Source of the DNA: CAWCAW01 sp963793645
Lineage (GTDB): Bacteria > Actinomycetota > Acidimicrobiia > Acidimicrobiales > UBA8190
Direction: 5' to 3'
Assembly (NCBI GenBank): GCA_963793645.1
Contig: CAWCAW010000007.1
Span: forward strand, 124,001-188,000
DNA length: 64,000 nt
Shown: positions 1 to 9,120 of the stretch, one piece after another
Layout of the letters: every line of letters starts with the position of its first letter
How positions within the stretch are numbered: the first letter of the stretch is position 1
Notes under the pieces: model-generated
Database searches by the model: none
What the model was told of the DNA's origin: nothing
The model's input: the letters and a program-made list of their open reading frames with translations, nothing else
Position numbers and translations under genes: made by a program

Positions 1-181
1 TCGCCCCACGCCGTATCCGCAGGCAGGGCGCTCAAAGTTGTCGCCAGGCTAGCAGTCCGACCCCAATTCCAGAAGAAATTTCTCTCACCGTGGGTGATGC
101 ATTCGGTCCGCCGTTGGCTCGACCCGCCGGGTCCGAACACAAAATTCCAGGTCATCCATAGTGCGCCACGCCCTACCGGGC
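1..181. other. Window edge, no gene recognised
   Basis: No convincing coding frame lies between the window edge and the prfB stop codon. The stretch is visibly more AT-rich than its surroundings (an AGAAATTTCT palindrome sits near 72-81), which would fit an intergenic region. In many actinobacteria ftsE follows prfB on the same strand, so this could be its upstream region, but that gene is outside the window. Confidence 0.4.
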
Positions 182-1267
182 TCACGATGCCGCCGCTCGC
201 CGGCGCCGCAACTCCGCTTCCATAAAGTCGTCCAGATCCCCATCGAGCACGGCCTCGACGTTGCCGGTCTCGTAGTTGGTGCGGTGGTCCTTGACCAGTT
301 GGTACGGCGCCAGCACGTAGGAGCGGTCCTGGTTTCCCCACGCCACGTCGGACTGCGGCCCCGACAGCGAGTCGAGCTCGGCTCGACGCTCGGCGCGCTC
401 GCGAGCCACCAACTTGGCCCCCAGGATCTGCATGGCCTTGGCCTTGTTCTGGTGCTGACTGCGCTCGTTTTGCACCGCCACCACGATGCCGGTGGGGAGG
501 TGGGTGAGGCGCACGGCGGAATCCGTCTTGTTGACGTGCTGGCCGCCCGCTCCCGATGACCGGTAGGTGTCGACGCGCAGTTCCTTGTCGTCGATGACCA
601 CCTCATCCCCCACGTCCTCGAGGAACGGGATGACGTCGAATGACGCGAAGCTCGTCTGGCGACGGTGCGCCGCGTCGAACGGCGAGATGCGCACCAGCCG
701 GTGCACACCGCGCTCGGCCGACAGGAGTCCGTAGGCGAATCGTCCTTTGACGATGAAAGTGGCCGACAGCAAGCCGGCCTCCTGACCCTCGGTGGCCTCG
801 TCGAGCTCCACCACAAAGCCTCGGCGCTCGGCCCAGCGTTGGTACATGCGCAGGAGCATCTCGCACCAGTCCTGGGCGTCGGTGCCGCCCGCACCGGCGT
901 GCAATTCGCAGATGGCGTCGCCTTCGACGTATTCGCCGGTGAACAGCGAGCGCAGCTCGAGCTCGGCCAGGCGACGCGACAGATCATCGATGGCGCCTTC
1001 GAGCTCGGCCAACACCGACGAGTCGTCGTACTCCACCATGGCCTCGTACAAGGTCTCGCCGTCAGACAGCCGGCGTCCGAGATCTTCGAGCACCTCGATG
1101 TCGTCGCCCACCCGTCCGAACTCGGAGGTCACCTCTCGGGCCCGTTCGGCGTCGTCCCACAGATCCGGTCGCGACACCTCTTTTTCGAGCTCGACTCGCC
1201 GTTGGCGTAACGCCTCGAGACCGAGATATCCCTCGGCCTCTTGCAGCCGGGCGCGCAACGCCGCCAA
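182..1267 (-). CDS. prfB: Peptide chain release factor 2 (RF2)
   Basis: RF2 recognises UGA and UAA stop codons and triggers peptidyl-tRNA hydrolysis. The 361-residue product carries the RF2-type SPF tripeptide at about 195-197 and the catalytic GGQ at about 241-243. The chosen start is TTG at 1267; the frame opens directly after the repaired secA stop (1307-1309), so no longer N-terminus is possible. The programmed +1 frameshift seen in many bacterial prfB genes is absent: where E. coli has the slippery CTT TGA, this gene reads TAT CTC GGT (Tyr-Leu-Gly) with no stop. It lies 39 nt downstream of secA and is probably cotranscribed with it. Family and function are secure; the exact start is less so. 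Confidence 0.95.
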   Translation of the reverse strand: MAALRARLQEAEGYLGLEALRQRRVELEKEVSRPDLWDDAERAREVTSEFGRVGDDIEVLEDLGRRLSDGETLYEAMVEYDDSSVLAELEGAIDDLSRRLAELELRSLFTGEYVEGDAICELHAGAGGTDAQDWCEMLLRMYQRWAERRGFVVELDEATEGQEAGLLSATFIVKGRFAYGLLSAERGVHRLVRISPFDAAHRRQTSFASFDVIPFLEDVGDEVVIDDKELRVDTYRSSGAGGQHVNKTDSAVRLTHLPTGIVVAVQNERSQHQNKAKAMQILGAKLVARERAERRAELDSLSGPQSDVAWGNQDRSYVLAPYQLVKDHRTNYETGNVEAVLDGDLDDFMEAELRRRRAAAS

Positions 1268-1306
1268 CTCGGCGCGCTGGTCTCGAGCGTCGCCGGGGGG
1301 GCGGCC

Positions 1307-4113
1307 TCAGGCCGTGCCATGACAGAGCTTGTACTTCTTGCCGCTCCCGCACCAGCACGGTTCGTTTCGACCGAGCTTCTCCTGGGGGGCCCGCACCAGT
1401 GGCGCCTGGGCATCGGGGTCGGCGGTGGCCGGACGGCGCCCGCCGCCCGGCGAGGCGACGCGGCGGCAGCGGCCGCAGCCCCAGCCAGTGCTCCGGCCCC
1501 GTTGGCAGCACCGATGTCGGTGCCATTGAGGTCTTCGCCGTCGGGTCCGCCCGCCCGGAAGGCATCGAGAAGGCTGGGTCCCTCCGAAGGATCGGCGGCG
1601 GCCTGATAGCTCGCCTTGGTGTAGTCGACCTCGGCTTGACCAGCGACCACCTGGACGTGCATGACATAGCGCAGGTAGTCGTCGTCCATGGACTCGACCA
1701 TCTGCCCGAACATCGAGAAGCCTTCTCGCTGCCAGGCCACCAGCGGGTCCTGTTGGCCCATGGCCCGCAAGTTGATGCCCTCGCGCAGATAGTCCATCTC
1801 CGCCAAGTGCTCCCGCCAGCGCTGATCGATGATCTGCAGCATCACCTCGCGCTCGACTTGGCGGGCCTCCTCCTCCCCGCCCGGAAAGGCGTGGTCGCGG
1901 TTGCGGTAGGCATCGAGGGAGTCCGCCAGCAGGCTCTCGGAGATCTGCGTGGTGGTGGTGGCCTCGGCCAGGTCCTCGACGGTGAACTCGGACGGGTAGT
2001 ACAGCGCCACTTCGGCCAGGAGCTCTTCGAGCGCCCATTCCTCGGGATACTCGCTCGGGCACGCCGAGGTGACCAGTCCTTCGATGGTGGACTCGAGGAG
2101 CTCCTCGGTGTGCTCGCGGAGGTCTTCGCCGTCGATCACTTGATGACGGCGCGCGTAGATGACCTTGCGCTGCTCGTTGAGGACCTCGTCGTACTTGAGG
2201 ACGTCCTTGCGGATCTCGGCGTTGCGGCCTTCGACGGTGTTCTGGGCGCGCTCGATGGCCTTGGTCACCATCTTGGCCTCGATAGGGATGTCGTCAGGCA
2301 AGGTGCGGGTCATCACCCACTGCATCGCACCCGTGGCAAAAAGGCGCATGAGCTCGTCCTCGAGGGACAAAAAGAAGCGGCTCTCCCCCGGATCGCCTTG
2401 ACGGCCCGAGCGGCCTCGCAACTGGTTGTCGATGCGGCGGGACTCGTGGCGCTCACTGCCCAGGACGTAGAGGCCTCCCAGCTCGCGTACGGCTTCGCCC
2501 TCCTCGCCACACACCTTTTCGAAGTGCTCCAGCAACCGTTCGTACTCGGCCTGGCCTTCATCGGTGTCGAGGTCGATTCCCGCCGAGATGGCCTCGTGCT
2601 GAGCCAGACCCTCGGCGTTGCCGCCCAAGATGATGTCGACGCCTCGCCCGGCCATGTTGGTGGCCACCGTGACGGCGTGCAGACGACCGGCTTGGACGAC
2701 CACCTCGGCTTCACGAGTGTGTTGCTTGGCGTTGAGGACCTGATGCGGGATGCCCTTGCGGTCGAGCAACCCCGAGAGCTGTTCGGACTTGGCCACCGAG
2801 GCCGTGCCCACCAGTACGGGCTGGCCCCGTTCGTAGCGCTCGACGATGTCCTCGACCACCGCCGCGAACTTGGCGTCCTCGGACTTGTAGATGAAGTCGG
2901 CGCCGTCTTGGCGCACCATGGGCACGTTGGTCGGAATGGGCACCACGGGCATGTTGTAGGTGTTGGCGAACTCGGCGGCTTCGGTCTCGGCCGTCCCCGT
3001 CATGCCCGAGATCTTCTCGTAGAGGCGGAAGTAATTCTGCAACGTGACCGTCGCCCACGTGTGGTTCTCCTCGGCGATGCGCACGCGCTCTTTTGCTTCC
3101 ACCGCTTGGTGCAACCCGTCGGACCAGCGCCGGCCGTCGAGCGTGCGTCCCGTGAACTCGTCGATGATCTTCACCTCTCCACCGGCGACGAGATAGTCCT
3201 TGTCGCGGTGGTACAGCTCCTTGGCCCGCAGCGCCTGGGTGAGATGGTGGACGTAGTTGACCGACACCAAGTCGTACAGGTTCTCCACACCGATCTGGCG
3301 CTCCACCTTGGCGATGCCTTCCTCGGTGGGCACCACGATGCGCTTTTCCTCGTCGACCTCGTAGTCGTCCTCGGACACCAGGGTGCGGACGATGCCGGCG
3401 AACTGGTAGTAGAGCTTGGCCGACTCGGCGGCGGGGCCGGAGATGATAAGCGGCGTCCGAGCCTCGTCGATGAGGATGGAGTCCACCTCGTCGACGATGC
3501 AATAGACGTGGCCGCGTTGCACCATGGCGTCACGTGAACGAGCCATGTTGTCACGCAGATAGTCGAACCCGAGCTCGGTGTTGGTGCCGTAGGTGACGTC
3601 GCACGCATAGGCCTCGCGCTTGTCCTCGAAGCCGGGCAACTCGGGGCTCACCCGTCCCACGCTCAACCCGAGGAACCGATGGAGCCGCCCCATCCATTCG
3701 GCGTCACGACGGGCCAGGTAGTCGTTGACGGTCACCACGTGCAGGCCTCGGCTCGACAACGCGTTGAGGTACACGGGCAAGGTGGAGACAAGGGTCTTGC
3801 CCTCGCCGGTCTTCATCTCGGCGATCCATCCGAAGTGCAGGGCCATGCCCCCCATGAGCTGCACGTCGAAGTGCCGTTGGCCCAGCACCCGCTGGCCGGC
3901 CTCGCGCACGGTGGCGAACGCCTCGATGAGGAGGTCGTCGAGGCTCTGGCCGTTGTCGTAACGCTGGCGAAAGTCGACGGTGCGATGGGCCAGGTCCTCG
4001 TCGGACAGGGCTTCCATGTCGGGCTCGAGCTCGTTGATCAAGGGAACGAGTTCGGCCAGCCGGCGAACCTTCTTGCCCTCCCCGGCGCGCAGGAGACTCG
4101 TGAACACACTCAT
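1307..4113 (-). CDS. secA: Preprotein translocase ATPase SecA (frame broken near C-terminus)
   Basis: SecA is the motor of the Sec export pathway. From ATG at 4113 the N-terminus is followed by the Walker A segment GEGKT (about residues 103-107), the DEVD Walker B motif, and the helicase, scaffold and wing domains. Near 1449 the frame is lost: the uninterrupted frame runs on into prfB as an implausible Arg/Pro-rich tail, while the zinc-binding SEC-C motif (CWCGSGKKYKLCHG) sits in the adjacent frame and ends at TGA 1307-1309. The 2807-nt span is 3n+2, so one base is missing. Adding one base to the short C run near 1449 restores a normal protein of about 935 residues. The break falls in the low-complexity linker. 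A sequencing error is the likeliest explanation, since secA is essential. Confidence 0.95.
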
Positions 4114-4175
4114 GAGGAAGCGAGTCTACCGCCGCCCTCTCGCTGCTCAGCGGCGATGCGGGGTCGGATCGGACC

Positions 4176-4514
4176 TCAGGCCCGGGCGCCCACGTTCGTC
4201 CGTCGAGGGTGCGAACGACCCACCAGCTTGCCCTTGAGCCGTTCCACCTGGTGCTCGAGCTTGTCCATGACCAAATCGACAGCCACGGCGAGATCGGAGG
4301 CGCCGGCCCGGGCCCGTATGACGTGTCCGTGGCCGCTCAAGGTCACCTCGCACACCTTGTGCGTCCCCCCCGGTGCGTCGCCGTCTTCGGCCAGTCGCAC
4401 CTCGGCTCGTTCGAGCACGGGGGCGAGCCGGCCGAACTTGGCCACCTTGACGCGGGCATGCTCGCGCACGTCATCGGATACCACGGCCTTGCGTCCGAGA
4501 ACGACAATCTCCAC
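4176..4514 (-). CDS. hpf: Ribosome hibernation factor, HPF/RaiA family, short form
   Basis: Proteins of this family bind the 30S A/P-site region and inactivate or pair ribosomes in stationary phase. The 112-residue product has the beta-alpha-beta-beta-beta-alpha pattern of the family (start MEIVVLGRKAVVSDDV) and ends soon after the second helix. It lacks the C-terminal dimerisation domain of the long HPF common in actinobacteria; the 62 nt before secA show no displaced remnant of that domain. The start is GTG at 4514, placed by a strong AAGGAGG ribosome-binding site a few bases upstream. It precedes secA on the same strand, as in other actinobacteria. Confidence 0.85.
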   Translation of the reverse strand: MEIVVLGRKAVVSDDVREHARVKVAKFGRLAPVLERAEVRLAEDGDAPGGTHKVCEVTLSGHGHVIRARAGASDLAVAVDLVMDKLEHQVERLKGKLVGRSHPRRTNVGARA

Positions 4515-4984
4515 GGCTGGACCTCCTTCAGGTCATCCCGGCGACGGGGCCCCCGAACTACGAGTTCCTCGTTCATCTCGAGATAGAGGTGTCGACATGT
4601 GGATTGCGCCCGGCTGACCTGGTCTTTGGCCCCACACTCGCCTGCAGAGGAGTTGGCGACCGGCATCCGGCGACCTTGGCCATAACGGCCGCGGCCCGAC
4701 GGACACACTGCTGGCCGGCTTGGCTCCTTCTCCGTCTGGTGCCGACAGCCGGCGTCCTGACGGGCAGGGCTTACTTCTAAGTCGCACCATGCTCAGCAAC
4801 CACAAGTTGCCTTACGTGGGTCGTTTCGCCTGCGACTGGCTTCGACTTGCAACCACAGACCCGGACGCAACCCACGATGTGATGCTACGCCCGCCACCTC
4901 GCGCTATGTCAGCGATTTCACGTGTCAGTCGCGTGTCGGTGTGACGGGACCGGTGTCCCAGGACCGGCGGGGTGGGACCGGTGG
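4515..4984. other. 470-nt gap between ahcY and hpf
   Basis: I see no credible gene here; the short frames on both strands have no family features. Next to the ahcY stop there is a small hairpin (GGGAC 4946-4950, loop CGGT, GTCCC 4955-4959) and three direct copies of GGACCGG between 4947 and 4980. The hairpin could be a weak terminator for ahcY. The rest presumably carries the hpf-secA-prfB promoter, but I could not place it. Confidence 0.4.
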
Positions 4985-6258
4985 CTACGTGCCGGTCTGC
5001 CAGGAGCCCAGGTACTCCTCTTGGGCCGGCGTGAGCCGATCGAGACCCACCCCCATGGTTTCGAGCTTGAGCCGGGCGATCTCGGCGTCGATGTTGCGTG
5101 GCACGTTGTAGACCTTCGGGGTGAGGGTGGCCACGTTGGCCATGACCCACTCGGCGGCCAGGGCCTGGTTGGCGAAGCTCATGTCCATCACAGCGGCGGG
5201 GTGACCCTCGGCGGCGGCCAGGTTCACCAACCGTCCCTCGGCCACCACCAGGACACGCTTGCCCTTGACCTGGAACTCCTCGACCATGGGACGAACCTCT
5301 CGGCGCTGTCCCTCGGACATCCGAGCCAGGGCCACCAGGTCGATCTCGATGTCGAAGTGACCCGAGTTGGCCACGATGGCCCCGTCTTGCATGCGCTCGA
5401 AATGCTCGGCGCGCAACACGTCGCGGTTGCCCGTGACGGTGATGAAGATGTCTCCTTCGGCCGCGGCGATGTCCATGGGCTCGACCCGGAACCCGTCCAT
5501 GACGGCCTCCAGGGCACGCAGGGGGTCTATCTCGGTGACGATCACCTGAGCGCCGTGGCCCCGGGCCCGGCTGGCCACACCCTTGCCGCAGTAGCCGTAG
5601 CCGGCCACCACGATGCGCTTTCCGGCCAACAGCACGTTGGTGGCCCGGATGATGCCGTCGAGGGTGGACTGCCCGGTCCCGTAACGGTTGTCGAACATGT
5701 GCTTGGTGTCGGCGTCGTTGACGGCCACGATGGGAAACGCAAGGCCCCCTCGGCCTCCATGGCGCGCAACCGGATGACCCCGGTGGTGGTCTCTTCGGTG
5801 CCGGCGATGACTTCGGGCACCTGGTCGGGACGCACCTTGTGCAGGCGTGACACCAGGTCGCACCCGTCGTCCATGGTGAGTGTGGGGTGCTGGTCCAACA
5901 CGGCGTCGATATGCGAGTAGTAGACCTCGGCGTCCTCGCCCTTGATGGCGTAGGTCGAGATGCCTTCGTCGACGACCAGGGCGGCCGCCACGTCGTCTTG
6001 GGTGGACAGCGGGTTGGACGCGCAGGCCAGCACGGTGGCGCCACCGGCCTTTAAGGTGCGCAGCAGGTTGGCGGTCTCCGTGGTGACGTGCAGACAAGCG
6101 GCCACCACGGCTCCGTCGAGGGGGCGCTCTTTGGCAAAGCGCTCCCGGATGGACTGCAGGACCGGCATGTTGGCGTCGGCCCAGGCAATGCGCTGGCGCC
6201 CGAGGGCGGCAAGCTCGAGATCGGCGACGTCGTGGTCTATGGGCGCGCTCATGGACAT
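4985..6258 (-). CDS. ahcY: Adenosylhomocysteinase (single-base frameshift)
   Basis: AhcY hydrolyses S-adenosylhomocysteine to adenosine and homocysteine, relieving product inhibition of methyltransferases. The N-terminal half (start ATG 6258, preceded by GAGGA) reads well as far as AMEAEGAL, then the frame is lost. The rest, beginning FPIVAVNDADTKHMFDN and including the NAD-binding GYGYCGKGVA and the C-terminal half to 4985, is in the next frame. The span (1274 nt) is 3n+2, so one base is missing. The junction is a run of five G on the coding strand (5745-5749); six would give EAEGGLAFPIVAVND, the conserved sequence. The repaired product is about 424 residues, the usual bacterial length. It closes the manB-ahcY block. 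Confidence 0.93.
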
Positions 6259-6315
6259 GCATCCTCGCGCGTCATGACGGGATCTGGGAACAACGCCCCC
6301 ACCGGTGCCCCGGAC

Positions 6316-7368
6316 CTAGGCCTCGGCGAGCCACTCCTTGAGCTCCACGAGAACCGGCACGGGTCCGGGGTCCACGCCATCTTGGGCGGCCAGGTGCAGC
6401 GAGACGAAGTCGCCGACGAGCATGAGATCGAGCAGTTGGGCCAGGTCCCCCTCGCCTTCGGCGCGCTGCTCGATCACATCGGCAACGACTTCTCGAAGCA
6501 ACTCGGTCACGAACGCGAAGCGACGTTGGACCTGGGGGTGCTCGCCGTCGTGGCGCAGATTGACGAGGGTGAGGATCTGACGAGTCACATCGCCGTTTTG
6601 GCCCCATCCCACAATCTCGTTGTGACACAGCTCCGGGTAGACGGCACTGAAAGCGGGCATCTTGGCGTTTTCATTGACCTGGGTCTTCCACCGCAAGGCG
6701 GCCGCCGCCCCCAGGGACTGGGCGCCGTGGATCATCGGAATCGTCCTGCCGATGCGCCGGGCCAGGTCCTCGGCGATGCTTCCCGATTGCACCAACTGGT
6801 CGCGGCGTCGGGCCAGTTGGTCGACGGCCAACGCCACCCACTGGCTCGCCCCCGGGAACAACCCGATGTCCTCGAGCACCACCAAGGGCGGGATGGCCGT
6901 GGCTCCCAGCGCGGCGCGTGGCTGGGGTATGCCCGGCGGGACCCGCACCATGGGAATCCCCCATTCGTCGGCCATGCGCCCGAGCGCACCCCCCGAGGTC
7001 ACCGCCACCAGGCTGGCCCCGGCGTCGGCGGCCTCACCGGCCGCCTCGACGGTCTCCTCGGTGTCGCCCGAGAACGACACGGCGAAAACCAGCGAGCCCG
7101 GGCCGACGAAGTCAGGCAGCACATAGGACTTGACCACGACGATGGGTACGGGCACGAAAGGGCCCGCCACCGCCACCATGAGATCACCGGCGATGCCGCT
7201 GCCGCCCATGCCGAGGACCACCACGTTTTCGACATAGGCACGATCGGGAAGGCCGTCGAGGCCGCGAGCCTCTTCCACCGCCGCGGCCACCTGCTCGGGG
7301 AGGCCGGCGGTGACGCCGAACATGTCGAGACTGTCGAGGACGCCGGCGGCGGCGGGCACCGCTGTCAT
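6316..7368 (-). CDS. SIS-domain phosphoglucose/phosphomannose isomerase
   Basis: The 350-residue protein has two SIS sugar-isomerase folds. The first contains VVVLGMGGSGIAGDL (about residues 48-62) and the phosphate-binding serine segment VSFSGDTEET. The second holds the conserved GWGQNGD segment. It matches the bifunctional phosphoglucose/phosphomannose isomerase family that accompanies manB in actinobacteria and would link fructose-6-phosphate to mannose-6-phosphate for GDP-mannose. The ATG (7366-7368) overlaps the stop of the preceding Trm112-like gene (ATGA), so translation is probably coupled. Isomerase activity is inferred from family and context. Confidence 0.8.
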   Translation of the reverse strand: MTAVPAAAGVLDSLDMFGVTAGLPEQVAAAVEEARGLDGLPDRAYVENVVVLGMGGSGIAGDLMVAVAGPFVPVPIVVVKSYVLPDFVGPGSLVFAVSFSGDTEETVEAAGEAADAGASLVAVTSGGALGRMADEWGIPMVRVPPGIPQPRAALGATAIPPLVVLEDIGLFPGASQWVALAVDQLARRRDQLVQSGSIAEDLARRIGRTIPMIHGAQSLGAAAALRWKTQVNENAKMPAFSAVYPELCHNEIVGWGQNGDVTRQILTLVNLRHDGEHPQVQRRFAFVTELLREVVADVIEQRAEGEGDLAQLLDLMLVGDFVSLHLAAQDGVDPGPVPVLVELKEWLAEA

Positions 7369-7679
7369 GAGTCTCCCTTTTCGGATTTCTCAGGCTTTTC
7401 GGATTTCTCAGGCTTTTCGGATTTCCCAGGCTTTTCGGATTTCTCAGCGCCCAGGGTCTGGGGCGTGGACTGCGACTGCGCCTTGGTCATCAGACGCTCG
7501 TGCTCGGTGTCGTCCACGGTGGTGGCCTCATCCACGAGCATCACGGGGATGTCGTCACGTACGGCGTAGGTGCGTCGCAGCCGCGGGTTGTACAACACCG
7601 ACTCGTCGGCGAAGTACACGAGGGGGCCCTTGTCCTCGGGGCAGGCGAGGATTTCGAGCAGCAATGGATCAAGAGTCAT
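7365..7679 (-). CDS. Trm112-family small protein with repetitive Lys/Glu/Pro/Ser tail
   Basis: The first 60 or so residues match the Trm112/YcaR family of small proteins (MTLDPLLLEILACPEDKGPL, then Y...LRRTYAVRDDIPVML), which in other organisms support methyltransferases or remain uncharacterised. Only one Cys of the usual zinc-site set is visible. The last 25-30 residues are a tail of SEKPEK units encoded by an 18-nt tandem repeat (7378-7448), unlike typical members, which end after the conserved core. It sits between manB (20 nt upstream) and the SIS isomerase (ATGA overlap), a conserved arrangement. The function of the family in this operon is unknown. Confidence 0.75.
   Translation of the reverse strand: MTLDPLLLEILACPEDKGPLVYFADESVLYNPRLRRTYAVRDDIPVMLVDEATTVDDTEHERLMTKAQSQSTPQTLGAEKSEKPGKSEKPEKSEKPEKSEKGDS
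7378..7448 (-). repeat. 18-nt tandem repeat, about four copies, inside coding sequence
   Basis: On the plus strand the unit is TTTTCGGATTTCTCAGGC at 7378-7395, 7396-7413 and 7414-7431 (one C/T change), with a nearly full fourth copy from 7432. The period is a multiple of three, so copy-number changes keep the frame. The repeat is AT-rich compared with the surrounding sequence and encodes a charged tail on the Trm112-like protein. Confidence 0.95.
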
Positions 7680-7698
7680 GGGTGGAGCCCTTCTGTGG

Positions 7699-9063
7699 TC
7701 ATGCGCCGCCTACCGAGGAAACCAAATCGAAGACCTCCTGCACGTGACGCTCGCACTCTTGCACTGTGGCCGCCTCGACGTTCAGCCTGAGCAAGGGCTC
7801 GGTGTTCGACGGGCGGAGGTTGAACCACCAATCCCCGTAGTCGACGGTGAGCCCATCGGTGTGATCCACCTCGACACCTTGGGCCGCCAATGTGGCCGCC
7901 AAGGCCTGCACCGACGCCACGGGATCGTCGACCTTGGTGTTGATCTCACCGGAGTCGGCGTAACGGCGAAACGGGGCCAGCAGCTCCGACAGCGGTTGGT
8001 CGGCTTTGCTCAGGACCTCGAGGACGACCATGGCGGCGATGATGCCGGAGTCGGCTCGGTAATTGTCCCTGAAGTAGTAATGCCCCGAGTGCTCGCCTCC
8101 GAAGACAGCACCGGTCTCCGCCATGACCTGCTTGATGAAGGAGTGCCCCACTCTGGTGCGCACCGGCGTTCCGCCGTGCTCGATGATCGTCTCGGGCACC
8201 ACCTTGGAGCAGATGAGGTTGTAGAGCACCGTGGAGCCGGGGTGCTTGTCGAGCATGGCGGCCGCCACCAGCGCGGTGGTGAGCGACCCGGACACGGCCT
8301 GCGCTTTTTCGTCGACGAGGAAGACGCGATCGGCATCGCCGTCGAAAGCCAAGCCGACATCGGCGCCGTGCTTTAGCACCGCGCCTTGGAGGTCGACCAA
8401 GTTCTCGGGCTGGATGGGGTCGGCGGGATGATTGGGAAACGTGCCGTCGAGTTCGCCAAAGAGAATCTCCACCGCAAAGGGAAGTCCGGCAAAGACTCTG
8501 GGAGCCACCAGACCGCCCATGCCGTTGGCGGTGTCGGCCACGATGCGCAAGGGACGCAAGGCGGCGGTGTCGACGAACGAGCGGACATGGGCGGCGTACT
8601 CGTCGAGCATGTCGCGCTGCTGGTAGCCCCCGGTGGCGAGACCTCCATCGGACCCGGTCTGCAACGCTTCCTCGGCCATCTCTTTGATGTCCGCCAACCC
8701 GGTGTCCTGACCGACGGGCTTGGCGCCGGCCAGGCAGAATTTGATCCCGTTGTACCCGGCCGGGTTGTGCGACGCCGTGAACATGGCACCCGGGCAGTCG
8801 AGACGCCCCGAGGCGAAGTACACAAGGTCGGTAGACGCCAGCCCCAGGTCGATGACATCGACGCCCGCACTGCGAGCACCCTGGGCGAACGCACCTGACA
8901 GTGCCACCCCCGAGGTGCGCATGTCGCGGGCCACCAGCACGGTCGGAGACCCGCAGAACCGGGCAAAGGCCCACCCGATAGCTAGGCACAGGCGCTCGTC
9001 GATCTGATCGGGCACCGTGCCGCGCACGTCGTACGCCTTGAAGATGTCGTCGAGGGCGGGCAC
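7699..9063 (-). CDS. manB: Phosphomannomutase/phosphoglucomutase
   Basis: This enzyme interconverts hexose-6- and hexose-1-phosphates, here most likely mannose-6-P to mannose-1-P for GDP-mannose. The 454-residue protein has the four-domain phosphohexomutase layout: N-terminal substrate loop KAYDVRG, the phosphoserine loop TASHNP (about residues 97-102), the Mg2+-binding DGDADR (about 240-245), the sugar-binding GGEHSGH (about 321-327) and a C-terminal phosphate loop RPSNTEP. The start is GTG 9063; a TAGGCT hexamer ends 9 nt upstream and suggests an almost leaderless transcript. It is the first gene of the block running down to ahcY. Confidence 0.9.
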   Translation of the reverse strand: MPALDDIFKAYDVRGTVPDQIDERLCLAIGWAFARFCGSPTVLVARDMRTSGVALSGAFAQGARSAGVDVIDLGLASTDLVYFASGRLDCPGAMFTASHNPAGYNGIKFCLAGAKPVGQDTGLADIKEMAEEALQTGSDGGLATGGYQQRDMLDEYAAHVRSFVDTAALRPLRIVADTANGMGGLVAPRVFAGLPFAVEILFGELDGTFPNHPADPIQPENLVDLQGAVLKHGADVGLAFDGDADRVFLVDEKAQAVSGSLTTALVAAAMLDKHPGSTVLYNLICSKVVPETIIEHGGTPVRTRVGHSFIKQVMAETGAVFGGEHSGHYYFRDNYRADSGIIAAMVVLEVLSKADQPLSELLAPFRRYADSGEINTKVDDPVASVQALAATLAAQGVEVDHTDGLTVDYGDWWFNLRPSNTEPLLRLNVEAATVQECERHVQEVFDLVSSVGGA

Positions 9064-9072
9064 GGTGGCCCG

Positions 9073-9078
9073 AGCCTA
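9073..9078 (-). promoter_or_regulatory. Putative -10 box of manB
   Basis: TAGGCT on the minus strand lies 9 nt before the GTG start of manB. This is the TAnnnT form seen before many lead genes in the window. No convincing -35 element was seen. Confidence 0.45.
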
Positions 9079-9083
9079 CCCTC

Positions 9084-9106
9084 GAGGCTTCGCGCCCTCG
9101 CGCCTC
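9084..9106. terminator. Possible terminator hairpin between the 9121 gene and manB
   Basis: GAGGC and GCCTC (outer arms) enclose GCG/CGC inner pairs around an AGGG-type loop, with a small bulge. It lies just downstream of the secreted-protein gene that ends at 9121. There is no T tract, so the call is tentative. Confidence 0.3.
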
Positions 9107-9120
9107 TGGCGGGCCCGGCG

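Noticed and set aside
1205..1240. Programmed frameshift site in prfB
   Set aside because: The position aligned with the E. coli CTT TGA slip site reads TAT CTC GGT, with no in-frame stop. RF2 is made from one frame here.
1399..3537. 712-codon open frame on the strand opposite secA
   Set aside because: It is antisense to conserved SecA codons. Long opposite-strand frames are expected at this G+C, and it has no family-like segments.
4533..4805. Short open frames between ahcY and hpf
   Set aside because: No ribosome-binding site, no family features, Arg/Pro/Ser-rich composition typical of noncoding frames at high G+C.
7378..7448. CRISPR-like repeat array
   Set aside because: The units are 18 nt and directly tandem with no spacers, and they encode a protein tail.
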